This document shows positions 52,830-61,414 of a DNA stretch of 64,000 nucleotides, one piece after another (the stretch's first letter is position 1; each line of letters begins with the position of its first letter). A program made the position numbers and the translations under genes. The stretch is from Actinomycetospora succinea (GTDB lineage Bacteria; Actinomycetota; Actinomycetes; Mycobacteriales; Pseudonocardiaceae). Below the pieces are notes generated by a model. The model had not been told where the DNA came from and searched no databases. It saw nothing but the letters and a program-made list of their open reading frames with translations. The DNA is taken from positions 1,116,001 through 1,180,000 of the forward strand of contig NZ_SNYO01000001.1 of the NCBI RefSeq assembly GCF_004363095.1, in the 5' to 3' direction.

Positions 52830-53759
52830 GTGGCGGGACCGGCCGCCGGCCGGTGCGGGTCTCGTCACGGACCCGCCGTCCCCCGGGAGACCGCCATCCG
52901 ACCCGAGACGCGCCCCACCGGCGCCCGTCGCGCGCGGCACGGCGCCGACCCCGCCGGCCCCGCGGATCCCGTGGACCCGCCCACGGGTCCCGTCGACCTG
53001 GCCCGGGCCGACCCGCCGACGGAGTCCTTCACGTCGCGGGGTCGGGCGGAGGAGCCCGCTGACGAGGTCGACGGGGACCTCGAGGACGAGGCCCCGGAGC
53101 CGCGCACGCCCACGCTGCTCGACCAGATGGGCGGGGTCTCCGGGATCATCGCCTCGGGCGTGCCCGTCGTCGTGTTCGTGGTGGCCCAGGCGGTGTTCGG
53201 CAACCTGGTGGCCTCGATCGCCGCGGCGGTCGGGTCCGCGGTGGCCGTCGCGATCTGGCGCTTCGTGCGCGGCGACGCGGTCCAGCCGGCGCTCTCGGGC
53301 CTGCTGGGCGTGGCGGTCTGCGCGTTCGTCGCCTGGCGCACCGGCGAGGCCAAGGGCTTCTTCCTGCTCGGGATCTGGACCAGCCTCGCCTACGGCGGCG
53401 TCTTCCTGCTCTCCGTGGTCGTCCGGCGCCCGCTCGTCGGCGTGATCTGGCACCTCGTCAACGGCGAGGGCCAGGACTGGCGCCGCGACCCGCGCGTGCT
53501 GCGCGGCTACGACATCGCCTCGCTGGCCTGGGTCGTCGTGTTCGGGGCGCGGTTCGTGGTCCAGCGCTGGCTCTACGACTCGGTGTACGCCGACACGTGG
53601 CTCGGCTGGGTCCGCATCGCCATGGGCGTCCCGCTCGCCGCGATCGCGGCCGCCGTCACCGTCTGGGCCATCCGGCGCAGCCGCCAGGCCGCTCCGGAGG
53701 AACCCGACCCCGCGCCGCGACCCCGAGGCAAGAGATCGACGGGGCGTTCGCGCGCGTAG
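52830..53759 (+). CDS. DUF3159 membrane protein
   Basis: 309 aa. A long polar N terminus, then five or so spans (LLDQMGGVSGIIASGVPVVVFV opens the domain, GKGFF-type loop GEAKGFFLLGIWTSL follows). The DUF3159 family is a conserved actinobacterial membrane protein of unknown role. Start uncertain: GTG 52830 has no good ribosome site. The last two codons and stop come from the dispersed repeat at 53733-53770, so the natural C terminus may have been lost. Confidence 0.82.
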   Translation: MAGPAAGRCGSRHGPAVPRETAIRPETRPTGARRARHGADPAGPADPVDPPTGPVDLARADPPTESFTSRGRAEEPADEVDGDLEDEAPEPRTPTLLDQMGGVSGIIASGVPVVVFVVAQAVFGNLVASIAAAVGSAVAVAIWRFVRGDAVQPALSGLLGVAVCAFVAWRTGEAKGFFLLGIWTSLAYGGVFLLSVVVRRPLVGVIWHLVNGEGQDWRRDPRVLRGYDIASLAWVVVFGARFVVQRWLYDSVYADTWLGWVRIAMGVPLAAIAAAVTVWAIRRSRQAAPEEPDPAPRPRGKRSTGRSRA

Positions 53760-53770
53760 ACGCAGCGAAC
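53733..53770. repeat. Dispersed 38-bp repeat, copy 1, over the DUF3159 stop codon
   Basis: 34 of 38 bases are identical to 54011-54048 in the same orientation. Contains GTTCGCGCGCGTAGA and ends CAGCGAAC. A partial relic (GGGCGTTCGC) occurs at 53792-53801. Confidence 0.85.
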
Positions 53771-54010
53771 ATCTCGTTGAGCACGCCGATAGGGCGTTCG
53801 CGGCAACGAATCGGTCGCCGCAGGCCATGATCGCCGTTCTGGTGACGAAACGGCTCAGATCTGACAGCGATCGTCACCGAAACAGCGATCTTGGCTCGCC
53901 CGCCGGTCGACCCGCGGCGAGGGGCACCTCCGGTAGCCGCGAGAGACCGACGATCATGCGCAAACGTGCCGCGCGCGAGCGGCTCGGCGGGTCGTCGCCG
54001 ACACCCGGGT

Positions 54011-54048
54011 AGGTCAACGGAGCGTTCGCGCGCGTAGAAGCAGCGAAC
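54011..54048. repeat. Dispersed 38-bp repeat, copy 2
   Basis: Copy of 53733-53770 with four substitutions, 278 bp away and in the same orientation. Its right end CAGCGAAC is the left arm of the following hairpin. Confidence 0.85.
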
Positions 54049-54062
54049 CGCCCGTTCGCTGC
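54040..54062 (-). terminator. Hairpin after the minus-strand trkA gene
   Basis: GCAGCGAAC (54040-54048) pairs with GTTCGCTGC (54054-54062) around CGCCC, 15 bp beyond the trkA stop. The arms match the inner halves of the terminator at 629-675. Confidence 0.65.
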
Positions 54063-54077
54063 AACCCCGCTGGGGCG

Positions 54078-54746
54078 CTACTCCTCCGGCTCGCCCTTGA
54101 GGACGCGCTGGATCTCCTCCTCGACGTCCTCGCCGGCGACGAACATCATCTCGTCGCCGGGTTCGATCGGGTCGTCGGGCTGGGGCACGATGACGCGCCC
54201 GCCGCGCAGGATCGCGACGAGCGCGGCCTCGCGGGGCAGGGGCACCTCGCGGACGGCGCGGCCGGCGAGCGGGGTGTTGGCGGGCAGGGTGACCTCGACG
54301 AGGTTCGCCGTGCCCTGGCGCAGGGTCAGCAGGCGCACGAGGTCGCCGACGGTCACGGCCTCCTCGACCATCGCGGCGAGCATGCGCGGGGTGGACACGG
54401 CGACGTCGACGCCCCACGCGTCGTTGAAGAGCCACTCGTTGCGGGGGTCGTTGACCCGGGCGACGACGCGGCGCACCGCGAACTCGGTCTTGGCGAGCAG
54501 CGAGACGACGAGGTTGACCTTGTCGTCGCCGGTGGCCGCGATGACGACGTCGCAGCCCTGCAGGCGCGCCTCCTCCAGCGAGGCGAGCTCGCAGGCGTCG
54601 GCGTGCACCCACTCGGCCTGCGGGACGGCCTCGGGCTCGACGTGGGCGAGGTCGCGCTCGATGAGCATCACCTCGTGGTCGGCCTCGACGAGCTCGGCGG
54701 CGATCGAGCGGCCGACCGCCCCGGCCCCCGCCACGGTCACACGCAT
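54078..54746 (-). CDS. TrkA-family K+ regulatory protein (RCK), CeoC-like
   Basis: 222 aa. N-terminal nucleotide-binding RCK_N (RVTVAGAGAVGRSIAAELV, acid LIERDLA) and a C-terminal RCK_C domain (VEVTLPANTPLAGRAVREV, DDPIEPGDEMMFVAG). NAD(H)/ATP binding controls an attached K+ channel or transporter. GGGAGGAACG before the ATG. Second of two tandem trkA genes (28 bp gap), facing the KimA-like transporter gene. Confidence 0.9.
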   Translation of the reverse strand: MRVTVAGAGAVGRSIAAELVEADHEVMLIERDLAHVEPEAVPQAEWVHADACELASLEEARLQGCDVVIAATGDDKVNLVVSLLAKTEFAVRRVVARVNDPRNEWLFNDAWGVDVAVSTPRMLAAMVEEAVTVGDLVRLLTLRQGTANLVEVTLPANTPLAGRAVREVPLPREAALVAILRGGRVIVPQPDDPIEPGDEMMFVAGEDVEEEIQRVLKGEPEE

Positions 54747-54774
54747 CGGTCGTTCCTCCCAGGCGCACGCATCC

Positions 54775-55440
54775 CTACTCCGCCCTCTCCGGCGAGGCCG
54801 CCGCGGCGGCGGTGACCGAGGCGACCGTGCCGCTCACGGCCGCGGCGTAGACCACGTCCTCGGCCTGCAGCACCGTGTCGTCGGTGGTCAGGATGCCGCT
54901 GCCGAAGCGCACGATGAACGCCACGCGGCTGCCCGTGGCCTCCTCGAGCTCGGTGACCGGGCGGCCGGACCAGTCCTCGTGGAAGTGCACCTGCATGATC
55001 GCGACGGTGCCCGAGGGGTCGCGCCAGGCGGTGGCCACGCCGTCGGGCAGCAGCATCCGCAGCAGGCGGTCGGTGGTCCACGGGACGGTCGCGACGGTGG
55101 GGATGCCGAGCCGCTCGTAGACCGCGGCGCGCTTCGCGTCGTAGATGCGGGCGACGACCTGGCCGACGCCGAAGGTCTCGCGGGCGACGCGGGCGGCGAT
55201 GATGTTCGAGTTGTCGCCGGACGACACCGCGGCGAACGCCTCGGCGCGGTGGATGCCCGCGGCCGTCAGCGTCTCGCGGTCGAAGCCGACGCCCACGATC
55301 TCCTGGCCGTGGAAGTCGCTGCCGAGGCGCCGGAACGCCTGCGGGTCGCGGTCGACCACGGCGACGTCGTGGCCCAGCCGCTCGAGGGCGAGCGCGAGGG
55401 ACGACCCCACGCGGCCGCAGCCCATCACGACGATGTGCAC
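54775..55440 (-). CDS. TrkA-family K+ regulatory protein (RCK), CeoB-like
   Basis: 221 aa. HIVVMGCGRVGSSLALALERLGHD is the RCK_N nucleotide site with VVDRDPQAF; RCK_C follows (MQVHFHEDWSGRPVTELEEATGSRVAFI, split into two short motifs). It corresponds to Rv2691 (CeoB) by order. GTG start with GGGAGG upstream. TACGGT (minus, 55489-55484) is a likely -10 for the trkA pair. Confidence 0.9.
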   Translation of the reverse strand: MHIVVMGCGRVGSSLALALERLGHDVAVVDRDPQAFRRLGSDFHGQEIVGVGFDRETLTAAGIHRAEAFAAVSSGDNSNIIAARVARETFGVGQVVARIYDAKRAAVYERLGIPTVATVPWTTDRLLRMLLPDGVATAWRDPSGTVAIMQVHFHEDWSGRPVTELEEATGSRVAFIVRFGSGILTTDDTVLQAEDVVYAAAVSGTVASVTAAAAASPERAE

Positions 55441-55561
55441 CGGTCCCTGCCTCCCCGACTCCTGCCGCCGTGACGGCGACCCGACCGTATTGTCACCGGA
55501 ACGCGCCCGGCGGCCCCGCGCCGGGTGCGCTCGCGCGCACGGACGCGCCTACGCTTCGTCC

Positions 55562-57658
55562 GTGTCCAAGCTCGCCACGGCGACCAAGCGCCTGCTGCTG
55601 GGTCTGCCGTTCCGCAGCGACGCACTGCAGGGCACCCTGCTGCGCAAGCGCATCGCCCTGCCGGTGTTCGCCTCCGACGCCCTGTCGTCGGTGGCGTACG
55701 CCCCGCAGGAGGTCCTGATCACCCTGTCCCTCGCGGGGCTGGGGGCCTACGCGCTCTCGCCGTGGGTGGGCGTGGCGGTGATCGTGGTGCTGGCCACCGT
55801 GGTCGTCAGCTACCGCCAGAACGTGCACGCCTACCCCTCGGGCGGCGGCGACTACGAGATCGCCACCGTGAACCTGGGCCGCTACGCGGGCCTCACCGTG
55901 GCGAGCGCGCTGCTCGTCGACTACACGCTGACCGTCGCCGTGTCGGTGTCGTCGGCGGCGGACAACCTCGGCGCGCTCGTGCCGTTCGTCGGCGACCACA
56001 AGGTGCTCTTCGCCGTCGCCGCGATCCTCGTTCTCACGGCCGTCAACCTGCGCGGGGTCCGCGAGTCGGGCGTGACGTTCGCCGTCCCCGTCTACTGCTT
56101 CATCGTCTGCCTCGTCGGCATGATCGTCGTCGGCGTCGTGCGGCTGGTCCTCGGCCAGGACCTCGTCGCCCCCAGCGCCGGGTTCGGCGTCCTGCCCGAG
56201 GGCGGGGGCGACTCCACCGACGACCTCACCCAGCTCGCCCTGGTCTTCCTGGTGCTGCGCTCGTTCACCCAGGGCTGCGCGGCGCTGACCGGCGTCGAGG
56301 CCATCAGCAACGGGGTGCCGGCGTTCCGCAAGCCGAAGTCGCGCAACGCCGCCACCACGCTCGCGCTGCTCGGGCTGACCTCGGTGTTCCTGTTCTCCGG
56401 GATGATCGCGCTGGCCCGCGCGTCGGGCGTGGTCATGGCCGAGCGGCCCGGCGAGCAGCTCGTCGGCGCCCCGCCGGACTACCGCCAGGAGACGCTGATC
56501 GCGCAGCTCGCGCGCACCGTCTTCAGCGGGTTCCCGCCCGGCTTCTGGGCCGTGACGATCTTCACGGCCCTCATCCTCGTGCTGGCGGCGAACACCGCCT
56601 TCAACGGCTTCCCGGTGCTCGGCTCGATCCTCGCCCAGGACCGCTACCTGCCCCGCCAGCTGCACACGCGCGGCGACCGCCTGGCGTTCTCCAACGGGAT
56701 CCTGTTCCTGGCGTTCTTCGCGATCGTCCTGGTCGTCGGCTTCGGCGCCGAGGTCACCGCGCTCATCCCGCTCTACACGGTCGGGGTGTTCGTGTCGTTC
56801 ACGCTCTCCCAGACCGGGATGGTCCGGCACTGGACCCGCCTGCTGCGCACCGAGCGCGACGCGGGGGAGCTGACGCGGCTGCGGCGCTCGCGGTGGATCA
56901 GCGGGTTCGGCACGGCGATGACCGGCACCGTGCTGCTCGTCGTGCTCGTGACGAAGTTCGTGGTCGGCGCGTGGATCGCGATCGTCGCCGGGGTGCTGGC
57001 GTTCCTCATGATGCTGTCGATCCGCAGGCACTACGACCGGGTCAGCGAGGAGATCGCCGCCCCGGAGGTGATGACCAGCACGCTGCCCAGCCGCAACCAC
57101 GCGATCGTGCTCGTCTCCCGGCTGCACATGCCCACGCTGCGTGCCGTCGCCTACGCCCGTGCGACCCGCCCGGACGTGCTCGAGGCGCTGACGGTGAACG
57201 TCGACGACGCCGACACCCGCCAGCTCGTCGCGGAGTGGGAGTCGCGGGACATCCCGGTGCCGCTCAAGGTCGTCGAGTCGCCCTACCGCGAGATCACCAA
57301 ACCGATCCTGCAGTACGTCAAGCGGATCCGGACCGACAACCCGCGGGACGTGGTCACCGTGTTCATCCCCGAGTACGTGCTCGGGCGCTGGTGGGAGCAG
57401 CTGCTGCACAACCAGAGCGCGCTGCGCCTCAAGGGCCGGCTGCTGTTCCAGCAGGGCGTGATGGTGGTCAGCGTGCCGTGGCAGCTCGAGTCGTCGAAGC
57501 GGGCCGCGGCCCGGCGGCCCCCGGGCGCGCCCGGCTCGGCGCGCCGCGGCTACGAGCCCCCGCCGGGCGCCGGGGCGACCGGCTCCGCGCCGCCCGACGC
57601 CGCCCCGGCGCCCCCGCCGCACAAGTCGCGGCCGGAGCCGGCGGGTCCGCCGCGATGA
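55562..57658 (+). CDS. APC-superfamily K+ transporter, KimA-like
   Basis: 698 aa. APC fold of 12 spans (ASDALSSVAYAPQEVLIT, PSGGGDYEIATVNLGRYAGL, GVEAISNGVPAFRKPKSRNA are KimA/YdaO landmarks), then a soluble C-terminal domain of about 200 residues (HAIVLVSRLHMPTLRAVAYA) that in KimA binds cyclic di-AMP, and a disordered Pro-rich end. It imports K+ in exchange with proton motive force (family knowledge). Leaderless GTG with TACGCT 6 nt upstream. Divergent from the trkA pair, which may regulate it. Confidence 0.88.
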   Translation: MSKLATATKRLLLGLPFRSDALQGTLLRKRIALPVFASDALSSVAYAPQEVLITLSLAGLGAYALSPWVGVAVIVVLATVVVSYRQNVHAYPSGGGDYEIATVNLGRYAGLTVASALLVDYTLTVAVSVSSAADNLGALVPFVGDHKVLFAVAAILVLTAVNLRGVRESGVTFAVPVYCFIVCLVGMIVVGVVRLVLGQDLVAPSAGFGVLPEGGGDSTDDLTQLALVFLVLRSFTQGCAALTGVEAISNGVPAFRKPKSRNAATTLALLGLTSVFLFSGMIALARASGVVMAERPGEQLVGAPPDYRQETLIAQLARTVFSGFPPGFWAVTIFTALILVLAANTAFNGFPVLGSILAQDRYLPRQLHTRGDRLAFSNGILFLAFFAIVLVVGFGAEVTALIPLYTVGVFVSFTLSQTGMVRHWTRLLRTERDAGELTRLRRSRWISGFGTAMTGTVLLVVLVTKFVVGAWIAIVAGVLAFLMMLSIRRHYDRVSEEIAAPEVMTSTLPSRNHAIVLVSRLHMPTLRAVAYARATRPDVLEALTVNVDDADTRQLVAEWESRDIPVPLKVVESPYREITKPILQYVKRIRTDNPRDVVTVFIPEYVLGRWWEQLLHNQSALRLKGRLLFQQGVMVVSVPWQLESSKRAAARRPPGAPGSARRGYEPPPGAGATGSAPPDAAPAPPPHKSRPEPAGPPR

Positions 57659-58860
57659 CCGCGGGGACCGAGAAGATCGACTGGACCGACCGCCTGCTCG
57701 AGGTCGACGTCGGCGCCGTCGCCCACGGCGGGCACTGCGTCGCGCGCCACGAGGGCCGGGTCCTGTTCGTCCGGCACGCGCTGCCCGGCGAGCGGGTGCG
57801 GGCCGTGGTCACCGAGGACGGCGGCGGCTCGTTCTGCCGCGCCGACGCCGTGGCGGTGCTGCACGAGTCCCCGGACCGGGTCGCGCCGGCGTGCGCCTGG
57901 GCGGGCCCCGGCGGGTGCGGCGGCTGCGACTGGCAGCACGCGACGCCCGCGGCGCAGCGGGCGCTGAAGGCCACCGTGGTGGCCGAGCAGCTCGCGCGGC
58001 TGGCGGGGATCGAGCGCGACGTCGTGGTCGAGGAGCTGCCCGGCGGCCCGCTGGACTGGCGCACGCGGATGCGGATGGCGGTCACCGACGACGGGCGCCC
58101 GGGCCTGCGCGCCCACCGCAGCCACGAGGTGCTGCCCGTCGGCGACTGCCCGATCGCCGCGCCGGGCGCCCTCGCGCCGGTGCTCGAGCGCACGTGGACG
58201 CCGACCGCCGAGGTCGAGGTCGTCCGCGACGCCGACGGCGAGGTGCACGCCGCCGAGCTGTTCGAGGGCGCGCGGCACCCCGAGCTGGGCGGGGGCACCG
58301 CCCACGAGCAGGCCGCCGGCCGCGACTGGGCGCTGCCCGCCGGGGCGTTCTGGCAGGTCCACCCGCACGCCGCGGACGCCGTGGTCGACGCGGTGCTCGA
58401 GGGCGTCGGCGACCTGCCCGCGGGCGCCTGCGCCTGGGACCTCTACGGCGGCGCCGGCCTCATCGCGGCCCCGCTGGCCGGGCGCGTCGGGGACGGCGGC
58501 CGGGTGGTGCTCGTCGAGAGCGACCCGGCGGCGACCGCGGCGGCGGGGGAGTGCCTCACCGACCTGCCCGCGGTCCAGGTGGTGCGCGGCCGCGTGGAGA
58601 AGGTGCTGGGCGGCCTGCCCGGCCCGCCCGTCGTGATCGTCGCCGACCCGCCCCGCAAGGGCCTCGGGCGCCGGCTCGCCGGCGAGCTCGCGCAGCGGGG
58701 CGCCGCCCGGGTCGTGCTGGTCGCCTGCGACCCGGCCGCGCTGGCCCGCGACGTCGCCGCCCTCGCCGAGCACGGCTACCGGCTCGACGCCCTGCGCGCC
58801 TTCGACGCCTTCCCCATGACGCACCACGTCGAATGTGTCGCAACGCTCCTCGCGTCATGA
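57655..58860 (+). CDS. TrmA/RumA-family RNA (uracil-5)-methyltransferase
   Basis: 401 aa. N-terminal TRAM region (LLEVDVGAVAHGGHCVARHEG), Fe-S cysteines (CAWAGPGGCGGCDWQH and GDCPI), SAM motif WDLYGGAGLIAAPLA, DPPRKGLG, and the catalytic Cys in VACDPAALARD, ending MTHHVECVATLL. It methylates U in 23S rRNA or tRNA. ATGA overlap with the transporter gene; Rv2689c-like by position. Confidence 0.92.
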   Translation: MTAGTEKIDWTDRLLEVDVGAVAHGGHCVARHEGRVLFVRHALPGERVRAVVTEDGGGSFCRADAVAVLHESPDRVAPACAWAGPGGCGGCDWQHATPAAQRALKATVVAEQLARLAGIERDVVVEELPGGPLDWRTRMRMAVTDDGRPGLRAHRSHEVLPVGDCPIAAPGALAPVLERTWTPTAEVEVVRDADGEVHAAELFEGARHPELGGGTAHEQAAGRDWALPAGAFWQVHPHAADAVVDAVLEGVGDLPAGACAWDLYGGAGLIAAPLAGRVGDGGRVVLVESDPAATAAAGECLTDLPAVQVVRGRVEKVLGGLPGPPVVIVADPPRKGLGRRLAGELAQRGAARVVLVACDPAALARDVAALAEHGYRLDALRAFDAFPMTHHVECVATLLAS

Positions 58861-60086
58861 CCCACTCCGGTACGAAGGACCCGGGACCGTCGAGGGGATC
58901 ACCGGTGAGCGGCAGCCTCGTCAGCGCAGGACTGGTGCCGGCGGGGCCGGTGAGCTTCCTCGACGGCGTCCGGCTCGTCGACCACCACTGCCACAGCGTC
59001 GTCGCCGGCCCGCTCGACCGCCCCGGCTTCGAGGCCCTGCTCACCGAGGGCACGGCGCCCGCCCCGGGCACGAGCGGCTTCGACTCGGCGCTCGGGTTCT
59101 CGGTGCGCCGCTGGTGCGCGCCCGCGCTCGACCTGCCCGCCCACACCGCGCCCGACGACTACCTGGCGCGGCGCGCCGAGCTCGGCCCCGACGAGGTCAC
59201 CCGGCGCTTCCTCGGCGGCGCCGGGGTGGGCGCGGTGCTCGTCGACCACGGGCTCGCGCCCGGCACCCTGCTGCCCCCGGCGGCGCTCGGTGCGGCCGCC
59301 GGCGCGTCGGTGGGGGAGGTCGTGCGCCTGGAGGCGGTCGCGGAGGCCGTCGCCGACGCGGGCGTCAGCGCCGCCGAGTACGGCGACGCGCTGGTCGAGG
59401 CCGTGGCGGTGCGCACCGCCGACGGGCGCCACCCGGTGCCCGTGGCCACCAAGAGCGTGCTGGCCTACCGGGCCGGGCTCGACGTCGACCCGACCCGCCC
59501 GGAGGCCGACGAGGTGCAGAAGGCCGCCGACGGGTGGCTGCGCCGGCGCGCGGCGACCGGCGAGCCGCTGCGCGACCCGGTGCTGCTGCGCCACGGGCTG
59601 TGGGCGGGCATCGACACCGGCCTGCCGCTGCAGCTGCACACCGGCTTCGGCGACGCCGACGAGGACCTGCACCGGTCCAACCCCGCCCTGCTCGTCGGGC
59701 TCGCACGCCTGGTCGAGCCGCTGGGCGTGCCGCTGATGCTGCTGCACTGCTACCCGTACCACCGCGAGGCGGCCTGGCTGGCCCAGGTGTTCGCCGTGGT
59801 GCACGTCGACGTCGGCCTCGCCGTGCCCTACGTCGGGCCGCGGGCGGCGACGGTGATCGGCGAGCTCCTCGAGCTCGCGCCCTACGGCAAGGTGCTCTAC
59901 TCCTCGGACGCGTTCGGGCTGCCGGAGCTGCACCTGCTGGGGGCGCTGCGCTTCCGGTCGGCGCTGGGTGGTCTGCTGGAGCACCTCTGCGCGACCGACG
60001 AGCTCGCGCCCGCCGACGCCGAACGGGTGGCCACGATGATCGGGACCGAGAACGCACACCGGGTCTACACGCGGATGCCGGTGTGA
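58857..60086 (+). CDS. Metal-dependent amidohydrolase, FluG N-terminal-like
   Basis: 409 aa. TIM-barrel amidohydrolase: HxH in LVDHHCHSVV near the start, LQLHTGFGDADEDLHRSN, LLHCYPYHREAAWL, and YSSDAFGLPE with the last metal ligand, similar to the amidohydrolases linked to GS-like ligases (FluG type). Reaction unknown. ATG overlaps the stop of the methyltransferase gene; the next gene overlaps its stop by GTGA. Three coupled genes of apparently unrelated function. A GS-like ligase lies 22 kb away. Confidence 0.85.
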   Translation: MTHSGTKDPGPSRGSPVSGSLVSAGLVPAGPVSFLDGVRLVDHHCHSVVAGPLDRPGFEALLTEGTAPAPGTSGFDSALGFSVRRWCAPALDLPAHTAPDDYLARRAELGPDEVTRRFLGGAGVGAVLVDHGLAPGTLLPPAALGAAAGASVGEVVRLEAVAEAVADAGVSAAEYGDALVEAVAVRTADGRHPVPVATKSVLAYRAGLDVDPTRPEADEVQKAADGWLRRRAATGEPLRDPVLLRHGLWAGIDTGLPLQLHTGFGDADEDLHRSNPALLVGLARLVEPLGVPLMLLHCYPYHREAAWLAQVFAVVHVDVGLAVPYVGPRAATVIGELLELAPYGKVLYSSDAFGLPELHLLGALRFRSALGGLLEHLCATDELAPADAERVATMIGTENAHRVYTRMPV

Positions 60087-61372
60087 CCAGCGCGCCGGTC
60101 CCCGCCGACCCGCCGCCGATCGACCCCGCGCTGCGCGCGGCCCTCGAGGCCGAGCTGGACGACGCCGTCGCGCTGCGCCACGCCCTGCACCGCGACCCCC
60201 GGCTCTCGGGTGACGAGGCCGACAGCCGCGACCAGGTGCTGGCCGCCCTGGGGGACCTGGGGACGCCCGAGCTGGTCGCCGACACCGGCGCGATGCTGCG
60301 CCTCGGCGCGCCCGCGGACGCCGGGCGCCCCGCGGTCGCCGTGCGCGCCGAGCTGGACGCGCTGCCCGTCGTCGAGCGCACGGGTCTCCCGTACAGCGCC
60401 ACGGGCTCGGTCGCGCACGTGTGCGGCCACGACGTGCACGTCGCCGCGCTGGTCGCGGTGGTGCGGGCGATGGGGCGCGTCGGGCACACCGGGCCGGCGC
60501 CGCTGCTCGCCGTGTTCCAGCCCCGCGAGGAGAAGGCCCCGTCGGGCGCGTCCGACGTCGCCGCCGACCCGCGGTTCGCCGCGCACGAGGTCGGCGCGAT
60601 GCTCGGCGTGCACGTCCAGCCCGAGCTGCCCCGCGGCACGGTCTCGGTGCGCGGCGGGCCGGTGAACGCGTCCGCCGACGAGATCGAGATCGAGGTGCAC
60701 GGCCGCGCCGGGCACGGCGGCTACCCGCACCGCACCCGCGACCCCGTGCTGGCGCTGGCCCAGATCGTCGCCGGCGTGCACCACATCGTGTCCCGCCGCG
60801 TCGACCCGATGACCGCCGGCGTGATCACGCTCGGGCAGCTGCAGGCCGGGTCGGCGCCCAACGTCGTCCCCGAGACGGCCACGGCGCGCGGCACGGTCCG
60901 GGCCCTCGACGCCTCCCGCGACGAGCTGCTCGCCGCGCTGCGCGAGGTCGTCGAGAGCACCGCCCGCGCCTACGGCTGCACGGCGACGCTGACCGTGGTG
61001 CCGAACGAGCCGGCGGTGGTCAACGACGAGGCGCTCGCCCGCACCGTCGCGCGGGCGCTGGGGTCGCGCCGGGCCACCGACGGGAACGGTGCGGGCACGG
61101 ACGGTCTCGTGCTCGACACCACGTTCCGGTCCTGCGGTGCCGACGACTTCTCCCACTACGGTGAGGTCCTGCCGTCGCTGATGCTGTTCGTCGGCGCCGC
61201 CGACGCCGGGACCACCCCCGGCGCCGGCCCGGGGCTGCACCACCCGGAGTTCTCGCCGGACGACGCGATGGTCGGCGAGGTCGCCCGGGCCCTGCTCGCC
61301 GCCGTGACCGCGGCGGGCGCCGCGCTGGCGCCGACCGCGGACCCGGTGGCGGCGGCCGCCCCGAACGCGTAG
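60083..61372 (+). CDS. M20-family metallo-amidohydrolase/peptidase
   Basis: 429 aa. M20 aminoacylase-like: first zinc site VCGHDVHVAALVA (usually GHDxH), metal-bridging Glu pair in QPREEKAPSGASD, dimerisation-domain segment GRAGHGGYPHRTRDP, and CGADDFSHYGEV near the C terminus, the SEDF-like motif. Probably deacylates N-acyl amino acids. The start codon GTG overlaps the amidohydrolase stop; they may act in sequence on an amide substrate. Confidence 0.88.
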   Translation: MTSAPVPADPPPIDPALRAALEAELDDAVALRHALHRDPRLSGDEADSRDQVLAALGDLGTPELVADTGAMLRLGAPADAGRPAVAVRAELDALPVVERTGLPYSATGSVAHVCGHDVHVAALVAVVRAMGRVGHTGPAPLLAVFQPREEKAPSGASDVAADPRFAAHEVGAMLGVHVQPELPRGTVSVRGGPVNASADEIEIEVHGRAGHGGYPHRTRDPVLALAQIVAGVHHIVSRRVDPMTAGVITLGQLQAGSAPNVVPETATARGTVRALDASRDELLAALREVVESTARAYGCTATLTVVPNEPAVVNDEALARTVARALGSRRATDGNGAGTDGLVLDTTFRSCGADDFSHYGEVLPSLMLFVGAADAGTTPGAGPGLHHPEFSPDDAMVGEVARALLAAVTAAGAALAPTADPVAAAAPNA

Positions 61373-61414
61373 TCCCCGCCACCTCCCCGCCGCGATCACA
61401 CCGGAGTACGAGTC

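Larger units (their letters stand above)
53771..54077. other. Repeat-rich intergenic region
   Basis: 307 bp between DUF3159 and trkA. Holds a partial repeat (53792-53801), the second repeat copy, a hairpin and AT-richer unique sequence (53821-53960) without a plausible gene. It looks like a site where several repeat elements have landed. Confidence 0.5.

Noticed and set aside
55441-55561. Possible ydaO (c-di-AMP) riboswitch before the KimA-like gene
   Set aside because: The gap is too short and lacks the family's conserved stems; a TACGCT -10 just before the GTG predicts no leader.
55525-58860. 1111-codon plus-strand frame across the transporter and TrmA genes
   Set aside because: In the first part it is an Arg/Pro-rich out-of-frame reading of KimA; only its end is the true TrmA-like gene, called from 57655.
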